From positions 6,914,535 to 6,978,534 of the forward strand of contig CM067533.1 of NCBI GenBank assembly GCA_034509925.1: a stretch of DNA of 64,000 bases. The letters are read 5' to 3'. This DNA comes from Hirudinaria manillensis. Taxonomy: Eukaryota > Annelida > Clitellata > Hirudinida > Hirudinidae. The notes under the pieces were generated by a model. The model was not told the origin of the DNA and made no database searches. It saw only the letters and a list, made by a program, of their open reading frames with translations. Positions 50,361 through 63,568 of this stretch are shown piece by piece (position 1 is the stretch's first letter; each line of letters opens with the position of its first letter). A program made the position numbers and the translations under genes.

Positions 50361-51568
50361 TTTTTTCTGCTTTTTATATCTTCGAATTTATTTATTTTAT
50401 TATTATTAATATTATTACTATTATTTTATTATTGTTATTATTATTATTGTTATTTTCGTGAAATTTCATTTTTAAATTCACATTTTCCATCCATTCAAAG
50501 CTTTGTTTTTTGCAAACGAATTGATGGTGACGTCATCTTCGTAAGTTTTGTTTGTTTTTAAAATAAATAAAAACAAAGACAAAACATAAAAAAAACTGTT
50601 TGCACTCAACAACGTGGAGCTTGAAATGAACGTGGTTTGTCTGAGGTTGGTGCCTCAATTGCTTGTAAGTTTCCAAGTTGTAATCGTCACAGAATGATCG
50701 ACCATCGAGAGTTTATATTTCGGGATTTTTAGCTTTAAATTATTCCATAAAAATAGATTTTTATCAATTATCTAAGACAATTTTTTTGACTTATCCTTTT
50801 AAATGAAAACGTTGTTGTTAAAAAAACATAAATAGAGTGGAGCATGGAAATATATGTTAGAATAAAATTAATCCGATGAAACGGATAAATTACAATATTA
50901 TTCAAAATTATTTAACTCCTAAACGAACCATTATCAAATGTTTTTGTTACTAATAAGATTAAGATTAACTTAATAAGATAGAACAATATATATTAATATA
51001 TTAATATTAATTTATATTAATCAATTGATCATCTAAGCGGAAGACTCGGCCACGGTCGACTTGACAAAGTCGAAAGTGAACAGATGCTTTGAAGTTTCCA
51101 AGTAAGGAATTTCCACGTCCAGTTACAAGTCCCTAATGAGATCAATTATCGTCATTTCTTTTCTCCAGGAAACGTCGACAATTGGTTCTGCTTGCCTGTC
51201 GTCACGCATGGATGAACTCGGAAAACGGAGGAAATATATGGATTAAAAATGGAAACAGAAGAGATCGTCAGATGATAGCATAGGATGATACTGGCATAGA
51301 TTAATAAATTATATAATATATATTCATATTATATAATATATTATTCATTAGCATTATAATTATGTAAAATATATCATAATTAGCATTCATATATTGTCGT
51401 GCACTTAGAGTAAACTGTAGTACGTTGATTTTGACACAATTTAAGATTAAATTAAATTTAATTCATGTTGATATTTCAAGTCCTATTCTTGGTCAGATGG
51501 CTTCTCACGATGATCAACAGATATAGACGTGAAACAGTCAGTTATGATGAAACAGAGTATGATCAGGC

Positions 51569-51752
51569 CGACGATGATGATGATGATGATGATGGTGATG
51601 GTGGTGATGATAATGATGCAAATGGTTGACGGCTGAGTGATTAATAGTTCATCTGAAACTCCGTTGTTGCATCCAATGCGAAGTATTGCTGATGATGATG
51701 ATGATGATGATGACGATGGCGATGATGGTGATACTGGTGATGATGATGATTC
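51569..51752. repeat. GAT tracts with GAC/GGT variants
   Basis: Two related tracts, 51569-51617 and 51690-51752. Confidence 0.85.
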
Positions 51753-51865
51753 TCGAATAAAAGGTTTAAGCTTTGTGCATTCAGAAACTGTAATTTTAAA
51801 TCATAATTATATAGTAGATTTTTATTTCGTGGAAAATGAAATTATTATTAATATTATCATTTGCG

Positions 51866-51868
<3 letters not shown>

Positions 51869-51945
<77 letters not shown>

Positions 51946-51961
51946 GTTATTATTATTATTT
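51869..51961. repeat. ATT microsatellite
   Basis: About 31 units with one GTT variant near 51946. Confidence 0.95.
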
Positions 51962-52630
51962 ATTTATTTCATTTCTATTCACTCGTAAATTATGGGAAAT
52001 TACAATGAATAGCGATGATAAAAAACCATGCGGAAATGTTGAACAAATAATATAAAATAAAATAATTCAATAAATCACTGATGACGCAAATGACAAGCAC
52101 ATTGGATACGCTGTCTCCATACATCAACTTACAAAACAAGTCGCTATAACTTTCAAGTTAATTACAATAATTACAGTAATAATAATAATGATAATAATAA
52201 TAATCATAAGTATTAATATTAATAATAATACTACTAATAATAATAATAATAATAATAATAATAAGGTTAATTACTGTAATTGGTTTGATTGTAATTTCGA
52301 TAATCACGGTGCTTTCGAAGTTCAACAACTTTAATGATGCCTTTTTCGTAATTATTTTTTCATAATAATTTGACAAATTATTTAAAATGTTTCAAAAAAT
52401 TATTCCTATTGTTTTTATCTGTTGCTTTTTTTATTTCTAAATTGTTCTTATAATAATTCAAAAATACATCGGTGATGGTGAAAATCATAGAACGCAGTAT
52501 TATTGACATTATCTGGAATTTAAATGTAAATATGAGAATAATTCAGTGATTTTATTCCAATATCTTTCGACATTTTGATGGATTGCAAGTGAATATAGAA
52601 AATTTTTATTGAAACGTTCTCGAAACAATC
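51962..52630. other. AT-rich intergenic DNA with short AAT runs
   Basis: Short AAT runs at 52175-52263; no gene supported. Confidence 0.45.
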
Positions 52631-52639
52631 AAACTCCAG

Positions 52640-52720
52640 GGATGGTGATGATGATGATGTTAATGGCGAAGACGACGACTACGATGATGATGATGATGAT
52701 GAGGAGGAGGACTACGACTA
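52640..52720. repeat. GAT/GAC/GAG triplet tract
   Basis: Mixed triplets; nearby is a 15-bp unit (AATAAATAACCTTAA) repeated at about 52812-52840, and a CAA/ATCAACA tract at 52928-52980. Confidence 0.8.
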
Positions 52721-53164
52721 GATTGACAGTCCATAATCTATGCGTTCTGTTATTGAGCCATAGTCGCAGGTACAACAACAAATGTTGGCTTGAAAGATAT
52801 AATATATATTAATAAATAACCTTAATAAATAACCTTAATAAATCGCTAATTTATTAAAAAGTTGTTTTAAAAATTAATTACTAAAAACAAGTAAACAAAC
52901 ATATCACATATTCATACATTCAAATCTCAACAACAACAACATCAACAACATCAACACCAACAACAACAACAACAACAACTCAGAAGATGTTTCTTAAGCC
53001 AATAGCATCACCACGTTGCCAATGGTAACGAATGACAAACAACCACTAAACTCCCAGAGGTAAAAAGTCAGGCATTGAAATCTTTTTTTTTTCTCGAATT
53101 TTCCTCCAAGAAATTTGTCATCTTTTTACGGAGACCAAGCATCACATGTTAGGACTGATGTCGT

Positions 53165-53295
53165 TGTTTGTTTGTTTGTTTGTTTGTTTGTTTTTTCAAT
53201 TCCATTTTGTTTTATTTTTATTTATTTTTGTTTTTATTATTTTTTATTTATTTTTGTTTTTATTATTTTTTATTTATTTTTGTTTTTATTATTTA
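53165..53295. repeat. TTTG run plus 26-bp minisatellite
   Basis: GTTT units (53165-53192) are followed by three copies of a 26-base T-rich unit whose GTTTTTATTATT cores begin at 53230, 53256 and 53282. Confidence 0.85.
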
Positions 53296-53373
53296 TTATT
53301 ATTATTTTATTTTTTGTATTTTTTGTAAAAGAAAAACTTTTCTTTTTCCTTTTTTCTTTTTTTTTTTGAAGAC

Positions 53374-53530
53374 GGCGGGAAACTTCTCTTGACCACGTGA
53401 TGGAGATTAAAATCACGTGACATTAAGGTCAATCAACGAGGACACGTGCTTGTACCCAGGGATTGCGGACGACCACCCGCGTTGATTAATGACGTCAGAG
53501 GGTTCTTGAAATTCGGTTCGAAGGTCATCA
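53374..53530. promoter_or_regulatory. Candidate enhancer/promoter: three E-boxes, CRE and E2F words
   Basis: GGCGGGAAA (53374-53382), CACGTG at 53394-53399, 53414-53419 and 53443-53448, and TGACGTCA at 53490-53497 lie within 125 bases in a locally GC-richer segment. The first two E-boxes are 20 bases apart. No gene start is visible next to it. Confidence 0.45.
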
Positions 53531-53891
53531 TTCTGTCATAATTTATTATTTTAATAATTTTATAATTAATATATTATTATTTTGATTCATAATAAATTTA
53601 TTATTTTAATAATTTTATAATTAATTTATTATTATAATGATTCATAATAATTATTAATATTGTTAACCTTTTCATTTATTAGTATTTTTTTATAGATGGA
53701 TTATTTTTAAAATAATTTATCATTAAAACTTTCATAATTTTCTTTTTATCCGTTCTTTCTTTTATCAGTTATAAGTCACACAGTGTCTTTAAAAATAATT
53801 ATTTTCGCTGAAATAATTCTGAAAAAAAAAATTGGAATCTTAATTAAAGCTCTATTCTCATTAAAAACTCAACACGACATCACCACTTCAC

Positions 53892-54385
<494 letters not shown>

Positions 54386-54544
54386 CGCATTTTCCATCAA
54401 CGACAGGTGTTTCCCAAGTTTCCCGCCAAAATAGTTGCTCGTCGTTGGACGCGTTAGAAATTCATTTTCGTCGCATTTCTTACGGCTTCGTGCTTCTCAT
54501 TAGGAATGACGTGATAGCCGTTGATGACGTCATGCCGACACGGT

Positions 54545-54725
54545 GGGTGGTGATGATGATGACGACGACGACGATGATGACGATGACGATGGCGATGGTG
54601 GTGGTGATGGTTGTCCAGGAAGAAATCTATCTAAGAATTGCTTAACCACTATTATATATATTAATGTGAATACTATCAAATTATATAATCGTGCAATAAC
54701 AAGAATGACGACGACGACGACGATG
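54545..54725. repeat. GAT/GAC tracts
   Basis: 54550-54612 (GAT/GAC/GGT) and 54703-54727 (GAC), with TGACGTCA at 54525-54532 just before. Confidence 0.85.
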
Positions 54726-54779
54726 ATGCGCCTTTTGTCGTAATGCAACTTACATTAACAATACGATTGCTTTTTTTTT

Positions 54780-55540
54780 CGGAATTAATTTTCCGGGAAA
54801 AAAATGCATTTCTTAAAATAAGTCACGTCACGTGATCGCAGTTGCATTTCCGGTCTCCTTCTCTTCGTCGTCGTCGTCGTGGTTGCAGTCTTTTCTTTCG
54901 TCGCGTCGCAAATAATTCGAAAAAAAAAAACTTGATTTGAATTTTAAGAAATAGAACTAAGCAACGAAAATGTTTCTAACACAGGAACTGATTGATAGGT
55001 TGATTGATTGATTGATTGATCGATCGATTGATCGACCTACCGATTGATTGATTGAAAAGAGAAATGAATGCATGAACAGTGGCACAAATGAACCTAGGAG
55101 ACGGATGGACTGAAAGGCTTCAGGCAGGATAGAGACGAGCGGCTTGGAAAAAGTCCTCTCGAAAGGAGAGCTCAATTAATCTCTTTCCATCCAGGAGCAG
55201 TCAATTAACCTGGAGTTGAAGCCCTGAAATCGCCTGGAAAACGCCTCGAAGTGTCTCCTTAAAGCCCTCCAATGAAGACTGGAATTTCTGATCATCCGAT
55301 CCGGATACTATCCCGGAAAGAGGGTCGGGTTTTTCCGACCGGCGGGATTTTGTTTTCGATTTTCTTCGTTTTTTTTTTCAGATCGGGTCGGTGAATTTTT
55401 AATCTTCGCTTTTCACTCGACTGGAGTTGTTTTCGTTTGGAAAGTGCGACGCGCTGCTCAATTATGCATGGCTTCAAGGCGTCTCAGGTCCATTAAGCAA
55501 GTTTTCTCCATTGATCAACCCAGACCAGGATCAAAGATCG
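54780..55540. other. GC-richer intergenic DNA, no gene recognised
   Basis: Includes CACGTG (54829-54834), a TCG run (54865-54880), a GATT tetranucleotide tract (54990-55055) and unique sequence to 55540 with CpGs. No coding exon is supported. Confidence 0.4.
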
Positions 55541-55544
55541 CCAT

Positions 55545-55880
55545 CCTCCTCCTCCTCCTCCTCATCATCATCATCATTATCATCATCGTCGTCGTCGTTA
55601 TCATTATCATCATCAATATCCTCAATAGCCGGTCTTCATTCAACACTACGTGTTCGCTGGTTTTGTTGCTGTTCCAGGTGATATGCTATCATCTGCAAGG
55701 ACGTGTCGATACCGATTTCCATCGTCGTTGTCATCGCCATCATCTTCGTCGTAGTCGTCATCGTCGTATCGTGATAACCGTTCTCTTCAGGACTAAAGTT
55801 TGCAAGCCTAAAGTTTGATGATGATTTTATCAACACCCAGTACCGCCATCGTCGTCGTCATCATCGTCGCCGTATTTTGA
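55545..55880. repeat. Series of TCC/ATC/GTC triplet tracts
   Basis: 55547-55622, about 55720-55775 and 55845-55875. Two of them lie in similar flanks (CAGGACT and CTCTTCAGG/CCTCAGG at about 55785 and 55890), suggesting an imperfect local duplication. Confidence 0.75.
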
Positions 55881-56022
55881 TCACCATTTTCCTCAGGACT
55901 TATTGTAAGCCTATTGTGATCGTAGCGCAATTTATCAGGCACCACGGAGTCATCCATCAGCATCCGGGTGCCGGGAAAATCTTCCAGGAAGGGTAGGGCG
56001 GAGGCGTCAGCTTTTTTTTTGT

Positions 56023-56060
56023 TTATGTTTTTGTTTATGTTTTTGTTTATGTTTTGATTT
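56023..56060. repeat. GTTTATGTTTTT 12-bp repeat
   Basis: Three copies of the 12-base unit. Confidence 0.85.
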
Positions 56061-56361
56061 GTTTTGAGGAGCATCTCAAGGGTTCACCAAAAAAAAAACA
56101 AAAAACAAAATGGAGCATCGTTCTTGTAGCAATCACGTGTTAGTTTAGACTCTACTTCAATTCTCTCTTTTCTCACCATCGTCGTTGTCGTCATCGTCGT
56201 CATCGTTGTAATCTATTCCCGCTAATGTTTACGCGTCTGGACATGTCTAAATAGAGATGCAACGTAACAAACGTAAATCATATTTTTCACTTTAAATCTC
56301 TAATTAGTAAACTGTTCGTTATCCTTGTTGTTGGCAATTGTATTTCTAAAAAGATATCACG

Positions 56362-56746
<385 letters not shown>

Positions 56747-57685
56747 TAATATTTACTCCATCTCTTTCTCCTTTCATGAATTAAACTAGAAGAGTATGTG
56801 TTTATTTTAAGTTCTTTTTATTTCACGTGAGCTTTTTTTAACATAAAATCCCAAAAATAAAAAAAAACAATCGCAAAACGAAGCCAATCATAAATTTTAT
56901 TTATTTCTTAAAATTAAATATTTCAATTTCAATGTTTTTAATTTTTATTTTCGAATAAATGGAAAGAATGGAAAGTTGAAAAAATAAAACAAAAAACAAA
57001 CTTTTTATCCGTCGGAAAAACAAAAAGAAATTAATAATTTATCGAATTGAGATAAAAATCGAGGGAAAATGTTGCAAATAAACTTCGAAAAAGATGGCGG
57101 AAATTTTAATTTTTGATGAAATAAAATGTATTTTATTGCAAAAAAAAAAAACAAAATTCCAGACGTTTCCAGTTCTTGCAAACAGTTATTGTTTATCGCC
57201 GGGTTTCAACCATTTTTTACTTTTATATTAGCACTATTTAAAAATAAATTTAATTAATTAAATTAAAATTTCAAAAGGTTATGTAATTATGAACTAAATA
57301 AAGTAATTAATTAATATTACATTTTAAGTTTCACTATAATATAATTTAAATTTCAAAAGGTTATGTAATAATGATGATGATGATGACGACGATGAAGATG
57401 GCCATGACGATGATAAATTATTTACTTATTAATTAATTATATTAATATTTAATATAATTTAATATTATATTTAATAGTAAATAAATTTTAAGTTTAATAA
57501 TAAAATAAAAACTTTTTCTTGAAATTATTATTCCGGTATTCATTCAAGAAGCCAATCAGTGCATTCCTCATTAAATATTCATAGGTCCTAATTGATTATT
57601 AATGATTCTCTCATAAATTAACAATGACCTATTATTTAACTTATACAATGATATGAGGAAGCCAATAGTCATTAATCTTAATAAA
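56747..57685. other. AT-rich intergenic DNA
   Basis: A GAT/GAC tract at 57371-57412 and AAAATGG/AAGATGGCGG (YY1-like) at about 57090-57099. No gene supported. Confidence 0.45.
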
Positions 57686-57689
57686 GTTT

Positions 57690-58035
57690 AGTCATCATCA
57701 TCATCATCTTCATCGTCATCGTCATCATTATCATCATCACCATCATCATCAATATCGTCGCCGGCATCTTGACAAACCAGCAAGGGTCTTCATTAACGTC
57801 CTTTATCGCGATCATTATCATCACCTCATTCATCATGGCGGCTCCCCTCTTCCGCCATCATCCTCCTCTTCGTCATCATATAATTCCTGCATCTAATTGT
57901 TCTCCGTCTCACATGTGGCACCATCACCGTGGTCATCGTCATCATCGTCATCTTCTTCTTCATCTCCAACGTCATCATCGTCCTCATCGTCGTCATCGCC
58001 TCCACACCGTCATCATCATCATCATCATCTTCCGC
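57690..58035. repeat. ATC/GTC triplet tracts
   Basis: 57690-57765 and 57910-58031, separated by a GC-richer stretch with CATGGCGGCTCC near 57833. Confidence 0.8.
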
Positions 58036-58335
58036 CGTTTCCAGCGCTGATCTCAGCGGAAGGATTTTATCGACCGTTGAAAATGAATTATTCAACGATT
58101 CTCTCAAGTTAAGCGCCGCATAAATCTGACCCTCCATCTGTCCGTCAATGGCTCGCTTCCGTTTTGCGGTCTTCATTGACCCCATCGAATGGGGAGATAA
58201 ACTTTCCCCCTCGTGACGTAAAGAGACTTTCCTTTGGCAAACATTTTCGCTTCTTTCCTCATAAAATGGCTTTTTGCGGATGGTAACTGCGCGGTCTAAT
58301 CGGTTTTCAGATGGCAGCATCGGAGTTGTTGATCG
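58036..58335 (-). other. Unassigned open frame without repeats
   Basis: The minus frame 58320-58037 encodes about 95 residues of mixed, charged composition (for example KKPFYEERSENVCQRK) before it runs into an Asp microsatellite. Codon use looks less AT-biased than neighbouring frames. No family recognised and no clear splice sites; coding status uncertain. Confidence 0.2.
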
Positions 58336-58339
58336 TCGT

Positions 58340-58405
58340 CGTCGTTATGTTGTTGTTGTTGTTGTTGTCGAATGTTGTTGTTGTTGTTGTCGAATGTTGT
58401 TGTTG
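58340..58405. repeat. GTT tract with duplicated GTCGAAT
   Basis: GTT runs ending in GTCGAATGTTG, present twice with a roughly 27-base offset. Confidence 0.8.
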
Positions 58406-58764
58406 CAATTTAAGTGATTATTGTTTGTTACGTTTCGTTTTGGATTGATTGATTGGATGGTTGGTTGGTTGATTGAAACGGTTTATTTATATAACTATTT
58501 AATTATTTATTTATTTATTCATCTATTTATTTATTAACTTGTTAATTAGATTGATCGATGGAATCCTCTGATCCTTGAAATTACTGAATATGTTTGCTTT
58601 TGTTTTTAAATGTAAATTTTTATTTTTCAAAAAATTAATAATTAAATCGTTTTTATTGTTTCTAAGAAATTCAGGAAAATTCAAAAAAAAATATTTTCTA
58701 AATATTTATCTGATCTTCCTTTGAGAGTCTGATGCTCTTGTAATGACCTTAATTCGATTATGAT

Positions 58765-58830
58765 AATCATGACGATGACGATGACGTCAGTGATGGTGGT
58801 GGTGGTTATGATGATGATGGTAGATTAAAC
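58765..58830. repeat. GAT/GAC/GGT tract
   Basis: Degenerate triplets, containing TGACGTCA at 58782-58789. Confidence 0.75.
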
Positions 58831-59021
58831 TGATCGACCGATTGTCAATCATTGGGCTCTTATCTCAACCAATTTCATAACTCGCTTATCACAGCCCGTG
58901 ATTAAAACGACATTAAATATAATTAACATTTAATATTTATGTCCAGTATTAATAATAATAATTAGGTTTTCCGATGCTATGTCAGTATTGTTTAAACAAA
59001 TAATTATAATATTAATTTTGC

Positions 59022-59069
<48 letters not shown>

Positions 59070-59098
59070 TATCATCATCATCATCATTATTATTATAA
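59022..59098. repeat. ATT then ATC microsatellite
   Basis: ATT run passing into ATC units and back. Confidence 0.9.
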
Positions 59099-59227
59099 TT
59101 ACTAGTACATTTTATTAATAATAACAATGATCATAATCATCATTTTTAACTTATTTTAAAAGTTTTAAATTATTATTCCACAGTAAAACGATAATATAGA
59201 AACCATATTTTTTTGTACCAAAACGTT

Positions 59228-59805
59228 GACGACGACGACGACAACGATGACGACGACGACGGCGATGATGATTCTATCATGCGAGCCAGGAAGGAAATCC
59301 TTCAAGTGTTATGAATGGAAAATCTATGACTCCATTAGAAATAGGAGTCGATAGCCTCACAACATCGCACCTATTCACATTAAATCATCATCATGACCAC
59401 CACCCCCACCATCAGCATCTTCTTCTTTCTCTTGATCGTCATAATCGTCGTCGTCGTCGTCGTCATCATCGTCATCGCTACGACTTCCGGCTTCATTATC
59501 ATTAATACAATCGTTACTGTCGTCCTTGTAAATATCGATGTCATCATCATCATCGTCGTCGTCATCGTCGTTGTCATCCTCGTCACTACTTATCATCACC
59601 ATCACACGGACGATTACGTTCCATTCAAAGATGGCGTCAAAAAGATGTTCCTGATGAGGCCTTATCCCTTTTGCTTCCTGAACCAGGTTGAGTTACAATA
59701 TTGTGCCATAGCATGTTAATGATGATGATGATGATGATGAATATAAAGACGATGGTGGTAACGATGACGAAGATGGTGATAGCGATGATGATGATAGTCA
59801 TGGGG
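59228..59805. repeat. Cluster of GAC/GTC/ATC triplet tracts
   Basis: 59228-59270, 59385-59480, 59540-59605 and 59720-59800, switching strand sense between tracts. Confidence 0.8.
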
Positions 59806-60835
59806 TGAAAGGTCAGGCGAGTGCTTGGATACTTCTCAAACTCGTACACAAACTTTTCTCAGATTCCAAGATTCCACATCTGAGAAGCGTTTTATGTTAA
59901 ACAATTGAATCCGGTATCGAAATCCATAATAATATCTGAGGCTAGGAAACAAAAATACTGCTAAAGTAAATAATTATTTCAGAATATTTTATAAATTATT
60001 AAAATAATAAATAATTATATATAAATAATTATTATAAATAACTTTATCCTATGCAATATCTTATGCCAAAGTTTATTTGCTTCTTAAAAATTCGATTTTA
60101 TTTTATTTAGACTGTAAAGTGAACATTTTCAAAATAATAATTAATATTTCAAAGGACATAATTGAATTAATTGCCAGCCTGAGAAACAGCTTGTGGAGAT
60201 TATTTAGTTAATTGGATTCAAGGAACTGGGCAGAAGTGAACGATGACGTAATGAGGTTGAAGGAAGAGGGGTGAATGACAATTGATTGTATTGTTTTTCT
60301 GACCGATCGGGTTGGACTCGGGTGCATTTCTGAGCTTCTGCCGGGAAAAATTAATGGAAAAGGGTTCGTGTGTCTTTCTCAGGATGTCGCAAAATGTCTT
60401 CAAATTTTCATGGTTTCCTGATTTACGACCTTCTGTCCTTAACCTTTGAATGCAACTATCCAATTTGGCGCTTTCTGCTCTCGTGTGATTGTCGTTTGTT
60501 GCGATTAATTCATCTTCGTCGTTCATTAAACAATTCACCACCATCAATGATGCATCAATAAATTCATTGCATTTGATAATTCATCCATGCAGTCACCTGC
60601 ATTCAATCTCTGATTGAATTAATCACTCAAGAACCTACCCTTTCTGCCAATGTTAAAGGTCAAGTCCGTGCAAAAGTGTAATAACATATGGAAGCACATG
60701 GAATCTCAACCTTCCTCTACCTCGAATCCAACTCATAACCTTGGAAATACACCGGAAAGGGAATGAGAATTTGTCATCCAAGCGTGAATGGATTTTTGTC
60801 TACAGTTTCTCAACGTGCATCCATGTTTGGCCAGA
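59806..60835. other. Intergenic DNA, nothing certain
   Basis: A 109-codon minus frame (60218-60547) contains KLDSCIQRLRTEGRKSG-type sequence without repeats but has no recognised family or flanking splice sites. Confidence 0.35.
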
Positions 60836-60844
60836 TTATGCATT

Positions 60845-61115
60845 TAGCCACCCATCCACTCACTCATTCATCAGCCATTCATTCAATCACTCGTTCAATG
60901 AAAGGACTACAATTTAAAACATCTCCTAACAATCAAATCCATTCATCCTTCCATCCCTCCATTAATTTCATCTCCCGAAGCGAACCCACCTCCCAGATGA
61001 CTATTCATACATGCGTCCACCCATCCATCCATCCACTCACCCATCCGTCCGTCCATCCAACGATACACACGCCCATCCACCCATCCAAACACATTCCATC
61101 AATCCACCCATTCAT
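60845..61115. repeat. CCAT-type tetranucleotide region
   Basis: Degenerate CATC/CACC/CATT units, densest at 61015-61110; a CCGT run also lies at 61336-61362. Confidence 0.75.
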
Positions 61116-61362
61116 TCTCTAAGCATTCGGCTCTTCCGCTCGAGAGCATGACTATTCATCCACTCCCAAAGATTACAATTCGGTCAACGACCAATCTATT
61201 AGTCTCCTTAAATAGAAAACGAAGACAAATTCGATTGAGATGTCACAGGAGAGTCCAGAATATGATTCCTGAGTTTATGTTCCGAACTCATCCACGTCGC
61301 GCTCCATCATTCGTGCGTCATTTTTCCTTCATCCACCCGTCCGTCCGTCCGTCCATCCATCA

Positions 61363-62230
61363 TGTCTTGTGCGTTCGTTCTTCTGACCTTCGAGAATTTT
61401 CAGTTTATTCTCGCAGCCCGATCTTTTCCTTCAACTCAAACAAAGATCAAAAATACAAACGAACTCGATACATCCACAAGCAATCATCACCTAACATGTT
61501 CAACCAGACAAATAGGGACACATATGCAGAGTTTCAAAGAGAGACAGGGAAAGAAAAGGAGAGCCAGAGAACGACAGAAAAGTCGTAAAAGTTGATAGCT
61601 GAGTGTTTCTTTCTCAAAGACCAATCCGCCTGGAATGTCTCCAGCAACAGTTCCAAGCAAATCAACAACCACCTGGAAAAGGGCCGCCAAAACCGGATCT
61701 GGAATGTCATTGGCTCATCAACAGTCAAGACATTTCACTGACATTTCAGTCGAAAGAATTTTCAAAAGCTTTTATTTCAAAGAGAATAAATTCTAATTGG
61801 ATCCACGGAGAGATTCCTTTGTACGATTATTTGCGAAATCAATTAGAAAACAAACAAACAAACAAATTAACATATAAATAAATAAATAAATAAACAAATA
61901 AATAATGTCTTTTAATAAATGTTGCAACGTAGATCAAATTACTTTAGAGATCAGCACAAAAACACCTCTTAATGAATCAATTACATTTTCGAGTTCATAA
62001 CCAGCCTTGTAAAGCTGAACAACCACCATAACGTGCTTCATGTTCTCATTTTTCAGGAATAAACAAAAATTATTTGCGAGAGAAATATTAGGAATTTTAA
62101 AAATATAAAATATAAAACTTCATAATTAATATATTAGGCAACAACCATCCCACATCCAAAAGCAGAAACAACACGATAATGGGACACGCCTTTCCTTACG
62201 AGTTGACATGACATCTACGTCATAAACCAT
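61363..62230. other. Intergenic DNA, nothing recognised
   Basis: Contains an AAAT/AAAC run at 61852-61905; no supported gene. Confidence 0.45.
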
Positions 62231-62233
62231 ATT

Positions 62234-62242
62234 TTATTATTA

Positions 62243-62304
<62 letters not shown>
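62234..62304. repeat. ATT microsatellite
   Basis: About 23 units with one GTT variant. Confidence 0.95.
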
Positions 62305-63230
62305 TCTTGTTGTAATTTTTTTAACAGTTTCATGAAATTTTAAATTATAAACGTAAGGAAATAATGTATTTATTAAAATAAATAATATTTATAATCACAG
62401 GCATTTGATCCTTGCATTATTTCGATTTGTTTTTAAATTCTTTTATTTGGTTTTTATTTACTTAATAACAACAATTCTAAAAAAACACAGGAAATTTGGA
62501 ATAAACTGAATTGTTTGAAAAGTTTTACATTTTATATTTTTATGATCTCCTGAAAATTTACAAATTGTATATCAATTAATTTTATTTTTTAAGCGAAACT
62601 TAAAATAATATAGAATTAATTATTCATTGAAAACGATTTAAATTATTAAATATTTGATAAATTATTTTTATTTTATAATTTGAAATTGATATTTAATCTG
62701 GTTTGATATATTTGTCCTAAGTCCTTGAACGAAAATGTCATAGGGTTAAGAACGTGACTGAGCACAAAATAAATTATAATTACTGCGCCTCAAAAATAAA
62801 CATAATAATACTAATACTAATAAATAATAATTATTATTATAATTATTATAAGCCGAAAACACTTGAGAGCCGTTTTTAAAAGTGCGACCTTCGAACTTTG
62901 TTGAAGCAAAATGTGTTTCTCGTTAGGACGGGTTTATTTATAATAAGAAAGTGGAGCAGAAAATATGTTTTGTATTCGTCATGAGAGACATTTTAAGATT
63001 TCCACGGATTTCAAATGAACTTTCCAAATGGATCTTTCCAAGGCCGATGCCAGGACTCCAGAGTCTTTTAACTTATCCTTAACACGAAATTAATGTGTAA
63101 TAATTATTAGTAATTATGGTTCTATTATAAATAATTAACTTAATTTCACTTAAATGAAACAGGGAAGTAGCAAAAATGAAAAAAAAAACAAACTAAATGG
63201 TATTATTTAGAATAATTATCATCAGTGACA
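62305..63230. other. AT-rich intergenic DNA, nothing recognised
   Basis: No coding, RNA or mobile signature. Confidence 0.5.
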
Positions 63231-63235
63231 CCATA

Positions 63236-63314
63236 GCCCTTGTCATCATCATCGTCATAATCATCATCGTCATCATCGTCATCGTCGTCGTCGTCATCGT
63301 CATCCTCGTCACTA
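63236..63314. repeat. ATC/GTC triplet tract
   Basis: Degenerate triplets; minus-strand poly-Asp frame is spurious. Confidence 0.9.
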
Positions 63315-63552
63315 CCGTCAGCCATTGATAACTCCATCTTATGAACCTCATAAATTGAGGCACAACTGAAGGTCAGTGATTTATGCCCAACCAATCAGAG
63401 CGGCAGACAACGAATTGAGGTCACCTTTGAATGCGGATCCTAAAACGTGATCGTTATTATTATTATTATTATTATTATTTGTTATTTTTTTATTATTCAG
63501 TTTCCAGAACTAAATTCCAATTGATCTAATAAACTGCAGCTTCCACTGCAGC

Positions 63553-63568
63553 ATGGATTTCAAAGAAG
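63553..63568 (+). CDS. Possible tiny first coding exon
   Basis: ATG in good context (cagcATGG) opens MDFKE and meets a strong donor (AAG|GTAAGA) after 16 bases, phase 1. This could start a plus-strand gene that continues right of the window. The motif is short enough to occur by chance. Confidence 0.2.

Noticed and set aside
53505-53530. tRNA gene suggested by GGTTCGAAGG
   Set aside because: No A-box at the right distance, no acceptor stem pairing, and the flanks do not fold as a cloverleaf.
60218-60547. 109-codon minus frame as a gene
   Set aside because: No family recognised, no splice or promoter evidence; length is compatible with chance in this window. Mentioned only as uncertain.
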